Assembly: GCF_030696665.1 (NCBI RefSeq)
Contig: NZ_JAUYRV010000040.1
Location: 62,001 to 126,000 of the forward strand
Direction of reading: 5' to 3'
DNA from: Novosphingobium sp.
Lineage (GTDB): Bacteria; Pseudomonadota; Alphaproteobacteria; Sphingomonadales; Sphingomonadaceae
Length of the DNA: 64,000 bases
Shown: positions 30,302 to 39,648 of the stretch, in pieces
Layout: the number at the start of each line of letters is the position of its first letter
How positions within the stretch are numbered: position 1 is the stretch's first letter
Made by a program: the position numbers and the translations under genes
Notes under the pieces: model-generated
The model's database searches: none
The model's input: the letters and a program-made list of their open reading frames with translations, nothing else
What the model was told of the DNA's origin: nothing

Positions 30302-30330
30302 ATGTGGGTAGGCACATGCGGGATTTCAAA
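30302..30330 (-). promoter_or_regulatory. Candidate heat-shock (RpoH-like) promoter upstream of Cdc48-like gene
   Basis: Minus strand TTTGAAA-N15-CCCACAT, 38 bp upstream of the start codon. Confidence 0.4.
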
Positions 30331-30395
30331 CGGCGGGCAAGCAGGAAGGTTGCGTGCAAATCTTACGGGTGCGGCTGGACGACCCGGATCACAGA

Positions 30396-30427
30396 CAAAA
30401 AAAGACCCGGCAGTTGCCCGCCGGGTC
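30396..30427 (-). terminator. Intrinsic terminator on minus strand between an AT-rich intergenic region and the Cdc48-like gene
   Basis: Minus strand GACCCGGC gggcaact GCCGGGTC TTTTTTT. Confidence 0.9.
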
Positions 30428-30669
30428 GGAAAGTTTTGGGAGAGGATGCCTGAAAGGCAGGATCTGTATGCAGCGCACACAGGATTTGTGCAATTGCGAA
30501 ATGCTCTGAAATGATTGTAATTTTTGCAACTGACGCTCTAAACCGCTGATTTGGCTATGTTTGCAGGTTGTATCAAACGAAACAATACACCTCTGCCCCG
30601 TTAGCAATGGATTGCAGAGATAGGTTGCGAATCCGAATGATGCGCCGCAGCAGGCCAAATTGTAGGCAA

Positions 30670-31134
30670 TTAGCGCGCGCAGCCGCGCTGGATGTCTGGC
30701 CCGATCCGGCGAATCACGGCCAGAGGATAGACGGTGTCAGACATGCCGTCCGAGCAGGTCTGCCGCGAGACTTCCAGTTCCAGCGGCTTGCCATCGATCG
30801 TGGCCGAATAGGTCACAATCTGGCCTGAACGGCGCAAGGTGGCCGGGACAGTCAACCCATCGGGCATATCAGGCGTGGAATAGGTCAGCGTGCCATCCTG
30901 AACCTGCACCGACCAGAACGGTTCGGTGCCAAGGGCACGGAACCGCAGCGGCAGATCATCGCTGGTCGCCTGTGTTGCCATAGGGGCGGGTGGCTCGACC
31001 GGCGTCGGTGTTGCAGCGGGCCGATCGACCGAAACCGATGGCGCGGCTTGAGGCTCGGACGGCTCTGAACAGGCCGAAACCAGCGCGAGCGGGGCAAGGA
31101 CGAGAGCGAAGGAAGGCGGCAGCGGGCATTTCAT
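30670..31134 (-). CDS. Putative lipoprotein
   Basis: Lipobox-like MKCPLPPSFALVLAPLALVSACSEP; COG3650-like body (LGTEPFWSVQVQDGTLTY). Confidence 0.75.
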   Translation of the reverse strand: MKCPLPPSFALVLAPLALVSACSEPSEPQAAPSVSVDRPAATPTPVEPPAPMATQATSDDLPLRFRALGTEPFWSVQVQDGTLTYSTPDMPDGLTVPATLRRSGQIVTYSATIDGKPLELEVSRQTCSDGMSDTVYPLAVIRRIGPDIQRGCAR

Positions 31135-31172
31135 CCCCGCCGTCTTCCCCACGCCTGGCCGCAGGCCAAGCC

Positions 31173-31952
31173 TTAATGCGCCAGCAGCAGCGGAATCTGC
31201 GACCGGTCGAGCATATCGCGTGAGACACCGCCAAGCAGCAGTTCGCGCAAGCGACTGTGCCCGAACAGGCCCATGACGATCAGGCCTGCGCCAAGTTCGC
31301 GCGCGCATTCCTCGATGGTGAAGGCGATGGAGCCATTGCGTTCGCGCTCATGCGATTCGGCGTGAATGTCATGGCGCGAGAGGTAACGGGCGGCATCGGC
31401 GGCAGGGAAAGAACTGTCCTTCTCCCGCACGGTCATCAGATGGACTTCGCCAGCCATCTGCAACAGGGGCAGCGCAGCGCGCAGGGCATTCGCGCCTTCG
31501 TGGCCACCGTCCCAGGCAATCAGCGCCGGTTTGTCGAACGCCAGCATGGGCATTCCGCGCGGCACGCCCAGCACTGGCGCGCGCAGGCCCAGCGCCATTT
31601 CCTCAATTGTGGGGTCGGACAGGCTCCCTATCACGATATCCGCAAAACGTGCTGCTGCGGCGGCGGCAGTAATGCGTTCCTGATCCAGCACTTCAATATC
31701 GAACGGGACGTCCTGCGTGGCGAAACGCGCATCAAGTTCAGCCGCCAACTTGTCGTTCGCCGCACGCGCTTCCTTCAAGGCATAGGCCGAGACGGCAACA
31801 CCGCCGAACGGCTCCCAAGCGGCCATCTGGGCAAAGGGCGTAGCGATCTGGAACGTGACGTGGCCGTCGCAGGTGCGGGCGAACGCAAGTGCGGTTTCGA
31901 TCCGGTCATCAAGTTGCTCGGTAATGTCGAGCGGGCAAAGAATGGAGCGCAT
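31173..31952 (-). CDS. Universal stress protein, tandem Usp domains
   Basis: MRSILCPLDITEQLDD..., GLIVMGLFGHSRLRELLLGGVSRDML near C-terminus. Confidence 0.88.
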   Translation of the reverse strand: MRSILCPLDITEQLDDRIETALAFARTCDGHVTFQIATPFAQMAAWEPFGGVAVSAYALKEARAANDKLAAELDARFATQDVPFDIEVLDQERITAAAAAARFADIVIGSLSDPTIEEMALGLRAPVLGVPRGMPMLAFDKPALIAWDGGHEGANALRAALPLLQMAGEVHLMTVREKDSSFPAADAARYLSRHDIHAESHERERNGSIAFTIEECARELGAGLIVMGLFGHSRLRELLLGGVSRDMLDRSQIPLLLAH

Positions 31953-32108
31953 GGGGATCCTCCTGTCTTTCAATGACCCCACCCTTGCCACGGATGGTGG
32001 ACCCCACCATGATCCACGTCAAATCACGAAAGATTTCCGGCCGAAAATCCACCAGTTGCCGAAATTCATCGGACGATTAAGAGTGGCCGGGGATATTCGG
32101 GAGGATAC

Positions 32109-32753
32109 ATGGGCGTTTCGGCGGTGATTTTCGATTTTGGCGGCGTGATCACGTCATCGCCGTTCGACGCGTTCAACCGGTTGGAGGCAGAGCGCGGCTT
32201 GCCAAAGGACACCGTGCGGCGAATCAACGCGCTTAACCCTGATTCCAACGCCTGGGCCTTGTTCGAACGTGCCGAGATTGATGCAGCCGCGTTTGACCGG
32301 ATGTTTGCCGAGGAAGCCAGCACGCTGGGCCACGCGCTTGACGGTGCATCAGTGCTGGCGGTGCTGGCAGGGACCGTGCGCCCGGCGATGGTTGCGGCGC
32401 TGGATCGGTTGAAGTCAGAAGGCTATCGCCTTGGCTGCATCACCAACAACGTGCCCACCGGCCACGGCGCAGGCATGGCCCGCAGCGGCGACGCGCATGA
32501 CGAGATGGAGCGGATTTTCGCGCGGTTCGAACACGTGATTGAAAGCAGCAAGGCCGGTGTGCGCAAGCCCGATCCGCGCATCTATCTGATGATGTGCGAG
32601 AAACTTGGGCTGACGCCGGACGCATGCATTTATCTCGACGATCTGGGGGTCAACTGCAAACCGGCGGCTCAGCTGGGGATGCATGCGATCAAGGTGACGA
32701 GCGGAGAGCAGGCGCTCGCCGATCTTGGTGCAGCACTCGGCATCGCGTTCTGA
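32109..32753 (+). CDS. HAD-superfamily hydrolase
   Basis: VIFDFGGVITSSPF, KPDPRIYLMMCEKLG, YLDDLGVNCKPA. Confidence 0.9.
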   Translation: MGVSAVIFDFGGVITSSPFDAFNRLEAERGLPKDTVRRINALNPDSNAWALFERAEIDAAAFDRMFAEEASTLGHALDGASVLAVLAGTVRPAMVAALDRLKSEGYRLGCITNNVPTGHGAGMARSGDAHDEMERIFARFEHVIESSKAGVRKPDPRIYLMMCEKLGLTPDACIYLDDLGVNCKPAAQLGMHAIKVTSGEQALADLGAALGIAF

Positions 32754-32846
32754 CGCGAGTCCTTGCACCACAACGTCGGCGCGACAACAGAAACACACTT
32801 TGAGGCATACGTCATTCGACCCGTATACGGGGCCGAACACCCGATG

Positions 32847-32896
32847 ATATTACTGTCTATGCAATTGGTATTACTAGCAAAGCTGGTAAGTAATAC
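32847..32896. promoter_or_regulatory. Three TATTACT half-sites with ~21-bp phasing
   Basis: TATTACT at 32848 and 32869, AGTAATA at 32889; just upstream of ATG 32909. Confidence 0.5.
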
Positions 32897-32908
32897 GGGA
32901 CAGCGCAG

Positions 32909-33907
32909 ATGGCAGGAACGCAGGTAGGCAAGCGGATCATCGGGGCGGATTCGCCGGTGACGATCGGTTGGGAAAACCTGCCCAAAGTTGAAGGCGGGCC
33001 GTTCAAGCGGTTCTTCTTCACGTGGTTCCAGCCGGTCACGTTCTTCGCATTGCTGGCCTTCTGGTACTATGCCCCGAACGATATTGCCAAGGCTTCAACC
33101 GCCATCGGCATCGGCATCGGTTTCAAGCTGCTGCTGCTGGGCCTCGAATGGGTCAACCCGCGCCACAAGAGCTGGCAGCTGACGTGGAAGGAGCTGGTCA
33201 CCGACCTGTTCTATGTCGGGCTGGGCTATACGGTGCTGCGCATTGTGGATGGCTTCATCGGCGATGGCGCGATCATCGGCATGGTTCAGGAACAGTGGGC
33301 TATGGACAAGTTCAGCTGGTTCACCGGCCTGCCGCTGCTGCTTCAGGCGTTCCTGATCTCGTTCATGTTCGATTTCGGCCAGTACTGGATGCATCGCGGG
33401 ATGCACAACTGGTATCCGCTGTGGCTGACCCACGCGCCGCACCACTACATCACGCAGCTGAACATCAACAAGGGCGCGGTCGGCAACCCGATCGAGCTGT
33501 TCCTGATCGGCCTTGGCATTGGCGGCTTCTTCGATTTCCTGCCGCGCGCCTTCCTGCTGGCCGGAACCTTCGGCCTGACGGTAAGCATCTACCAGCACAT
33601 CAACGCGCGCTTCAACACGCCGAACTGGTGGCGCTTCCTGTTCAACACCACCGAACACCACAGCGTCCACCACTCGCGCGATTACGAAGCGAGCCGCAGC
33701 AACTATTCGGGCACCTGGATCATCATTGACCGCATGTTCGGCACTTGCGTCGACGGTGAGGCTGAGCTGCTGGGCCTTGAAGGTGGCCGCCGCATGTCGA
33801 TCCGCGAAACGATGCACTATCCGTTCACCGAAGCGTGGAAGTCGATCAAGTCAAAGTTCGGGCGCGGTAGCTTTGATGCCCCCGAAAGCGCGGTGCCGGC
33901 AGAATGA
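32909..33907 (+). CDS. Sterol desaturase/fatty acid hydroxylase family protein
   Basis: Histidine clusters HRGMH, HAPHH, HHSVHHSR. Confidence 0.93.
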   Translation: MAGTQVGKRIIGADSPVTIGWENLPKVEGGPFKRFFFTWFQPVTFFALLAFWYYAPNDIAKASTAIGIGIGFKLLLLGLEWVNPRHKSWQLTWKELVTDLFYVGLGYTVLRIVDGFIGDGAIIGMVQEQWAMDKFSWFTGLPLLLQAFLISFMFDFGQYWMHRGMHNWYPLWLTHAPHHYITQLNINKGAVGNPIELFLIGLGIGGFFDFLPRAFLLAGTFGLTVSIYQHINARFNTPNWWRFLFNTTEHHSVHHSRDYEASRSNYSGTWIIIDRMFGTCVDGEAELLGLEGGRRMSIRETMHYPFTEAWKSIKSKFGRGSFDAPESAVPAE

Positions 33908-34572
33908 GCGGGATCGCAGCGCAGAGCATCTGGCAACAGCCCGCCCCGCAACCGGTGACCCGCATGAACCTGCGCTATATCGACTGGATCTGGCATGTGC
34001 GCGACAGCGTGCCACTGCCAGATGGCCAGACCACGGACGACGCGCTGGACCGGATTGAGCCAATGCTCGACCAGATGGACACCACGCACCAGCGCGGCGA
34101 GGATACCCTGACGTTCCACCGCAAGGCGCCGACGCCGCAAGACCCGCTCTCGGTTTTTGAGGATGGCATTTTGCAGGTTGAGGAAACAACGCAAGGCCGG
34201 ACGTTGCGCTATCATCTGGTCAGCAAGGCGCTGCTGTTCTGCTTCCTGTTGCCACTGCTGTTCGTCGGCTTCGGGCAACTCACGCTTTATGTCGGCGCGT
34301 ACCAGAAGGCCGCAGCCGAGGCCAAGGAGAAGGCGGGCGGCGACAAGAAGAAAAAGGACGAGGCTAAGGTTCTCCAACTGAACCCCATCGACAAGATGCT
34401 GGGCGCGCCTGCCCCAGAAAAGCCGAAGAAGGGCGAGGAAGGTGGCCGCAAGCCATCGGCCACGGCGGCCTACGTTTTCGCCGGGATCTTCGCGTTTCTC
34501 TACGTTGTCGGACGCTTCCTTGAACCGTGGCTGGTCCGGCGGCGGTTTCGCGCGCGCCTTACAGCAGGCTGA
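33904..34572 (+). CDS. Hypothetical membrane protein
   Basis: ATGA overlap with upstream gene; two predicted TM segments. Confidence 0.7.
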   Translation: MSGIAAQSIWQQPAPQPVTRMNLRYIDWIWHVRDSVPLPDGQTTDDALDRIEPMLDQMDTTHQRGEDTLTFHRKAPTPQDPLSVFEDGILQVEETTQGRTLRYHLVSKALLFCFLLPLLFVGFGQLTLYVGAYQKAAAEAKEKAGGDKKKKDEAKVLQLNPIDKMLGAPAPEKPKKGEEGGRKPSATAAYVFAGIFAFLYVVGRFLEPWLVRRRFRARLTAG

Positions 34573-34575
34573 CGC

Positions 34576-35385
34576 TCAGCTTTCCAGCCGGTAGTGGAAC
34601 AGGCGTGCGGGGCCGTCTTCGGGCAAGAGGTAGAGGTCGCGCCCCTCAATCGCCATGCCTTCTCCGGTCAGCGGCCCGCCTCGTCCGAAGGGCCGCACCG
34701 GGCCGATTGCCCCTGCTTTGATCGAACGCACCAGCTTTTTCGAACGCCAGTCGATCCAATCGACCGTGCCGCTGAGCCAATCGAGGTTTCCGCCAGCAAC
34801 CAGATGGTCCCCGACGAATTTCATGTCCTGATACCGCGTCTGCGAAGGGTTGGGCACCACCCGCACCTTATCGCCCGTAACGGCATCGAATTCATACAGT
34901 TGCCGACTGTCCCAGTTACCCGCAACGATCCTGCGGCCTGATACGGCGACGCAGCCAAGGTGATCGTCCACGGCAATCCGTCGGCGCACCTGAAGCGTCT
35001 GGCTGTCGATCCCCACCAGCACGGCCGAACTGTTGGGACGCATTTCTGCAACCGGCACCCAGATCAGGCCATCCGCGATAGAGACGCCGCCCGGATGATA
35101 GCGCGCGCCATCGGTCAGCTCGATCTGGCGCAGAGCCTTGCCGGTGACGCGATCAAATTCGTGCAACCACGCCTTGTGGTTCGCATTGTCAACCGAAGTC
35201 GCCCAGACGCGGGTCGGCTCAAGCGCAAGGCCCTGCACATGGAAGAGGCTTCCGCCAAGCTGCCGTGCTTCCAGCAATGTTGCCTGTTCGATCAGGCTGC
35301 TGAACGGAACGGCGGCCGCCGCCGAAAGGCCTGAAATTACCAGAAACGCCGCGCCAAAGACAATCCGCGTCCGCTTTCCAAACAT
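34576..35385 (-). CDS. Exported beta-propeller-like hypothetical protein
   Basis: Signal peptide MFGKRTRIVFGAAFLVISGLSAAAA, repeated propeller-like strands. Confidence 0.65.
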   Translation of the reverse strand: MFGKRTRIVFGAAFLVISGLSAAAAVPFSSLIEQATLLEARQLGGSLFHVQGLALEPTRVWATSVDNANHKAWLHEFDRVTGKALRQIELTDGARYHPGGVSIADGLIWVPVAEMRPNSSAVLVGIDSQTLQVRRRIAVDDHLGCVAVSGRRIVAGNWDSRQLYEFDAVTGDKVRVVPNPSQTRYQDMKFVGDHLVAGGNLDWLSGTVDWIDWRSKKLVRSIKAGAIGPVRPFGRGGPLTGEGMAIEGRDLYLLPEDGPARLFHYRLES

Positions 35386-35520
35386 GCTGACGGCCCCGTT
35401 TTGCAAGGCCCCCTTTGGCCCCCCCAGCAATTGGCAGGGGGGCGTTGCAGATCAGAGTCGGTGTTTCAGCCATGTTGCACCGCAGCGTGATTTTCTGCGA
35501 TTGCGAAGTACTACGTAGTA

Positions 35521-36204
35521 TCAGACGGTCGCGAACCAGATCACGTGCTTGGCACCCTTGCCGTTTGCACGCGCGCGCACTTCCACTTCGTCCACGTTGA
35601 AGCCCGCCAGTTTAAGCCGCTGCGTGAAGTTGGGATCGCGCGCGGCGGACCAGATGGCCAGCACGCCGCCGGGGCGCAGCGCGTCCCTGGCCATGCGCAG
35701 GCCGCGCATCTTGTAGAGCCGCCCGTTGCCTTCGCGCACCAGCCCATCCGGGCCGTTGTCAACGTCGAGCAGGATTGCGTCATAGCCCGTCCCGCCGACC
35801 GAGAACGCATTGGCCGAGATCACATCGGCCACATCGGTCATCACCAGCCGCACGCGCGGATCATCAAGGCATCCAGCCTCAAGCTCTTTCATCGGCCCGC
35901 GCGCCCACTGGATGATTTCGGGCACGAGCTCAGCCACAGTCACGTGTGCATCGGCACCCAGTTTTTCCAGCGCGGCGCGCAAGGTAAAGCCCATGCCATA
36001 GCCGCCGATCAGCACGGCCTGCCGTTCGGTCTTGGCAATCCGCGCAATGCTCTGTGTGGCAAGGGCAATTTCCGAGCCGTTCTGGCGCGTGCTCATCAGT
36101 TCATTGTGGCCCACCACGATCATGAAATCGCGGTCATGGCGGTAGAGGCGCAGATCCTCGCCATCGGGCACAATCGCGGTGCCAAGAAGTTCGCGTGCGA
36201 TCAT
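35521..36204 (-). CDS. Spermidine synthase-like SAM-dependent methyltransferase
   Basis: VLIGGYGMGFTLRAALEKLGADAHVTVAELVPEIIQWARG. Confidence 0.8.
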   Translation of the reverse strand: MIARELLGTAIVPDGEDLRLYRHDRDFMIVVGHNELMSTRQNGSEIALATQSIARIAKTERQAVLIGGYGMGFTLRAALEKLGADAHVTVAELVPEIIQWARGPMKELEAGCLDDPRVRLVMTDVADVISANAFSVGGTGYDAILLDVDNGPDGLVREGNGRLYKMRGLRMARDALRPGGVLAIWSAARDPNFTQRLKLAGFNVDEVEVRARANGKGAKHVIWFATV

Positions 36205-36280
36205 GGGTGTGGCTCCGCCTGAAACATATCCCGCGCGCCGTAGGGGGTCGCGGGGGATTGCGCAACATGCCCTCCCCCAA

Positions 36281-36302
36281 CCCCTCCCGCTTGCGGGAGG
36301 GG
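36281..36302. repeat. GC-rich palindrome CCCCTCCCGC-NN-GCGGGAGGGG, copy 3
   Basis: CCCCTCCCGCTTGCGGGAGGGG, directly after the carboxypeptidase stop codon. Confidence 0.85.
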
Positions 36303-36305
36303 AGC

Positions 36306-37802
36306 TTATTTCTGGCGGCGGATGAAATCGCGCAAGTCCGCCGACAGCTTCCTGCGGTCAGCATCGCGCACGTACATCATGTGCCCGGCGTCGTAGTAGT
36401 GGAACTCCACCCGGTCCTGCGGCCAGCCGGGGCGGTTCATCGCATATTCGGCGAAGTAAAACGGCGTGGCGAAATCGTACCAGCCCTGCCCCACCCAGAC
36501 CTTGGTCTTGCTGTTCTCACGCAATGTGCGCGCAAGGCCGGGGGCGACGTTGACATAAGTGTCGCGGCCCACCCCGATGCGCCAGTCCCACGGACCGACC
36601 GGACCGATGGAAACATAGCTGCGGTCGGTCTTGTATCCCAGATCGCCGCGCAGATAGGTGTTCACCGCCGCCGGATAGCTGGCGTCGATGCCATAGAAGC
36701 TGGGATCGTTGTCCGGCTCTTCGCCCGCGTTGTCATAGTCCTTGCCGGTATAGCGCGCGTCCAACCGGCCGATGGACAGGCCCCGATCGCGTAGCAGTTC
36801 CTTGTAGAACCGCCCCGGCGTGACGCGCAGATTGGCACGTTCAAGGTAGTCTTCGGACAAGCCCGTCAGTTGCGCCAACCGCGCGCGGACGCTCGCGCGC
36901 TCTTCGGCGGGCAGGCTGTTGCCCTTCAGCAGGGCAGCGACATAAGGCCCGCTGGCAAAAGCGCGGGCCTCTGCCACCACCGCCTCGACCGTGGCAGGCC
37001 GTGGGTTCAGCTTGTTGTGATACCACGCTGCAGCCGCATAGCTGGGCAGGTTGCCCATGTGCTGCAACTCGTTGCCTTCATCCTCCGCCTCCAGCCCGAA
37101 ATCGAGCACGGCGGAAATCAGGATCACGCCGTTCAGCGCAACATCGTTGTACGCGCGGTTCAATTCGGCGGCGACGGCGGCAGAGCGGGTGGTGCCATAG
37201 GATTCCCCGCCCAGAAACTTCGGCGCATTCCAGCGATTATGCTCGTTCAGCCACAGCCGGATGAACTGGGCAATGGATTCAGCGTCCGCCTTCACGCCCC
37301 AGAATGTCTTGGGATCGGTGCCGCCCAGCGCATGGCTCCACCCTGTGCCAACCGGATCGATGAACACGAGGTCGGCCACATCGAGCAACGATTCCGGGTT
37401 GTCGGTAATGTCATAGGGCGGCGCGCCATCGTCCAGCGCATCGGGCAGGTTCACCCGCTTGGGTCCGAACGCCCCCATATGCAGCCACAAACTTCCCGAT
37501 CCGGGACCGCCGTTGAACAGGAAGAACACCGGGCGGTTCGGCTCAGCACCGTCTTTCAGATAGGTGGTCGAGAAGATCGCGGCGGTGGGTTTGCCGTCTT
37601 TGTCCTTGAGATACGTCTCGCCCGCGATGGCGGTATAGGCCACGCGTGTGCCGCCGAATGTGCCGCTGCGCTTGGCCGTGACGCGATTGGGTTCGGGAAT
37701 GGCAGTGTCAGCAGCCTTCTCGGCCGGCTTGTCAGCCGCCTGAAGCGAAGCAGGTGCCAGCAGCAAAGCGGCTATGGTTGCAAGCGATACGAAGCGCGAC
37801 AT
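36306..37802 (-). CDS. Serine carboxypeptidase (S10 family) exported peptidase
   Basis: Signal peptide; FFLFNGGPGSGSLWLHMGAFGP; GGESYGTTRSAAVA. Confidence 0.9.
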   Translation of the reverse strand: MSRFVSLATIAALLLAPASLQAADKPAEKAADTAIPEPNRVTAKRSGTFGGTRVAYTAIAGETYLKDKDGKPTAAIFSTTYLKDGAEPNRPVFFLFNGGPGSGSLWLHMGAFGPKRVNLPDALDDGAPPYDITDNPESLLDVADLVFIDPVGTGWSHALGGTDPKTFWGVKADAESIAQFIRLWLNEHNRWNAPKFLGGESYGTTRSAAVAAELNRAYNDVALNGVILISAVLDFGLEAEDEGNELQHMGNLPSYAAAAWYHNKLNPRPATVEAVVAEARAFASGPYVAALLKGNSLPAEERASVRARLAQLTGLSEDYLERANLRVTPGRFYKELLRDRGLSIGRLDARYTGKDYDNAGEEPDNDPSFYGIDASYPAAVNTYLRGDLGYKTDRSYVSIGPVGPWDWRIGVGRDTYVNVAPGLARTLRENSKTKVWVGQGWYDFATPFYFAEYAMNRPGWPQDRVEFHYYDAGHMMYVRDADRRKLSADLRDFIRRQK

Positions 37803-38061
37803 CGGAAACTCCCTTTCCAAAGGCGATAACCGCGCCTTGGGCCGCACGCAATCGGCACTTTTTGCGGCCCACACCACGCGCCCCCGCCAAGCCCACTTGC
37901 CCTTACGGCTTGGCGGATCACCGCACGGAGAGGCAATCGGACACGTTTTGACCGGGCATCAGGAACACCTCGGAGCAAATCGCGGTTGCACCGCTTAACT
38001 GATCGCTTAAAGTCTGCGCGAAAGAGGCAGCCTGAGTCTGCCCGAACGAGAGGACGAGGCC

Positions 38062-39624
38062 GTGCAGGCAATTGGGCAGTTCCATCCAAAGTATCATGCG
38101 GCGACCCATCCGGATCGCCCCGCCGTGATCATGGGCGGCAGCGGCGAGGTGGTGACTTATGCCGAGCTTGAGGCGAAATCGAACCAGTTTGCCCAGTTGC
38201 TGCGGTCACGCGGGTTGCAGATCGGCGATACCATCGCGCTGTGTCTGGAAAACCGCGCAGACTTCTTTGCATTGGCCTGGGGCGCACAGCGCGCCGGGCT
38301 GGTTTATGTCGCGGTATCCAGCCGCCTCGCCGCGCCGGAAATCGCCTATATCGCGGGCGACAGCGGCAGCCGGTTGCTGATCGGATCGGCCTATACCGCA
38401 CAGTTGCTGGACGAAGTGACAAAGCTCGCGCCCGATGTTGCGCAACTGCGCTTTGACACCGATGGCCCGCTTTCGCTGGATGCGGCACTGGCAACGATGC
38501 CGGAAACACCCATCGCCGATGAACGCGCCGGGTGCGACATGCTCTATTCCTCGGGCACCACTGGCAAGCCCAAGGGCGTGCGCATCCCCCTGCCCGAAGA
38601 CCCTGAGATTGGCGCGGTCAATTCGCTGATCGGCATTGCAAGCCAGGCCTTCGGGATCACCGGCGATGCCGTCTATCTCTCGCCCGCACCTTTGTATCAC
38701 GCCGCGCCCTTGCGCTGGTCGATGACCATTCACCGGCTTGGTGGGACAGTGGTGGCGATGGAAAAGTTCGATCCCGAACACGCGCTGCAACTGATCGAGC
38801 GCTACAGGGTGACCGACAGCCAGTGGGTGCCCACCCATTTCGTGCGCATGCTGAAACTTCCAGACGATGTGCGCACGCATTACGACACCTCTTCGCTGAA
38901 GTGCGCAATCCATGCCGCCGCGCCCTGCCCCGTACCGGTGAAGCAGGCGATGATCGCCAACTGGGGACCGGTGCTGCGCGAATATTACGCCGGGACTGAA
39001 GGAAATGGCTTTACCTTCATCACCAGCGATGAATGGCTGAAACGCCCCGGCTCGGTCGGGCGCGCGATCCTTGGCACCATCCGCATCTGCGATGACGAAG
39101 GCAATGAAGTGCCACCGCGCACCGAGGGGCAAGTGTTCTTCGAAGGCGGCAGTCCCTTCACCTACCACAACGATCCCGACAAGACCCGCGATGCCACCAA
39201 CCGCCACGGCTGGACCAGTCTTGGCGATGTGGGCTGGGTGGACGAGGACGGCTATCTGTTCCTGACAGACCGCAAGAGCTTCATGATCATTTCGGGCGGC
39301 GTGAACATCTATCCGCAGGAGATCGAGAACCTGCTCGTCACGCATCCCAAGGTGGCAGACGTTGCCGTGATCGGCGCGCCCGATCCAGACATGGGTGAAA
39401 AGGTCGTCGCCGTGGTCCAACCGCGAGACATGGCAGAGGCAGGCCCCGCGCTGGCGGAGGAACTGGCCGAATGGCTGGGGCCGCAGCTTTCACGCGTGAA
39501 GATGCCGCGCCAGATCGATTTCCGCGCCGAACTGCCGCGTGAACCCACTGGCAAGCTGTTCAAGCGGCTGCTGCGCGATGAATACAAGCAGGCCTACGAG
39601 GCTGCACAGACGGCAACGGTCTGA
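38062..39624 (+). CDS. AMP-dependent acyl-CoA synthetase
   Basis: MLYSSGTTGKPKGV A3 motif, GWTSLGDVGWVDEDGYLFLTDRKSFMIISGGVNIYPQEIE. Confidence 0.95.
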   Translation: MQAIGQFHPKYHAATHPDRPAVIMGGSGEVVTYAELEAKSNQFAQLLRSRGLQIGDTIALCLENRADFFALAWGAQRAGLVYVAVSSRLAAPEIAYIAGDSGSRLLIGSAYTAQLLDEVTKLAPDVAQLRFDTDGPLSLDAALATMPETPIADERAGCDMLYSSGTTGKPKGVRIPLPEDPEIGAVNSLIGIASQAFGITGDAVYLSPAPLYHAAPLRWSMTIHRLGGTVVAMEKFDPEHALQLIERYRVTDSQWVPTHFVRMLKLPDDVRTHYDTSSLKCAIHAAAPCPVPVKQAMIANWGPVLREYYAGTEGNGFTFITSDEWLKRPGSVGRAILGTIRICDDEGNEVPPRTEGQVFFEGGSPFTYHNDPDKTRDATNRHGWTSLGDVGWVDEDGYLFLTDRKSFMIISGGVNIYPQEIENLLVTHPKVADVAVIGAPDPDMGEKVVAVVQPRDMAEAGPALAEELAEWLGPQLSRVKMPRQIDFRAELPREPTGKLFKRLLRDEYKQAYEAAQTATV

Positions 39625-39648
39625 ACCAACAGGAACAGGGACAGGATT

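Noticed and set aside
35509-35520. 12-bp palindrome TACTACGTAGTA abutting the stop of the spermidine-synthase-like gene
   Set aside because: Short and without partner sites; noted but insufficient to claim function
38206-39420. 404-aa minus-strand ORF opposite the acyl-CoA synthetase
   Set aside because: Mirror ORF of a confident CDS with no recognisable domain
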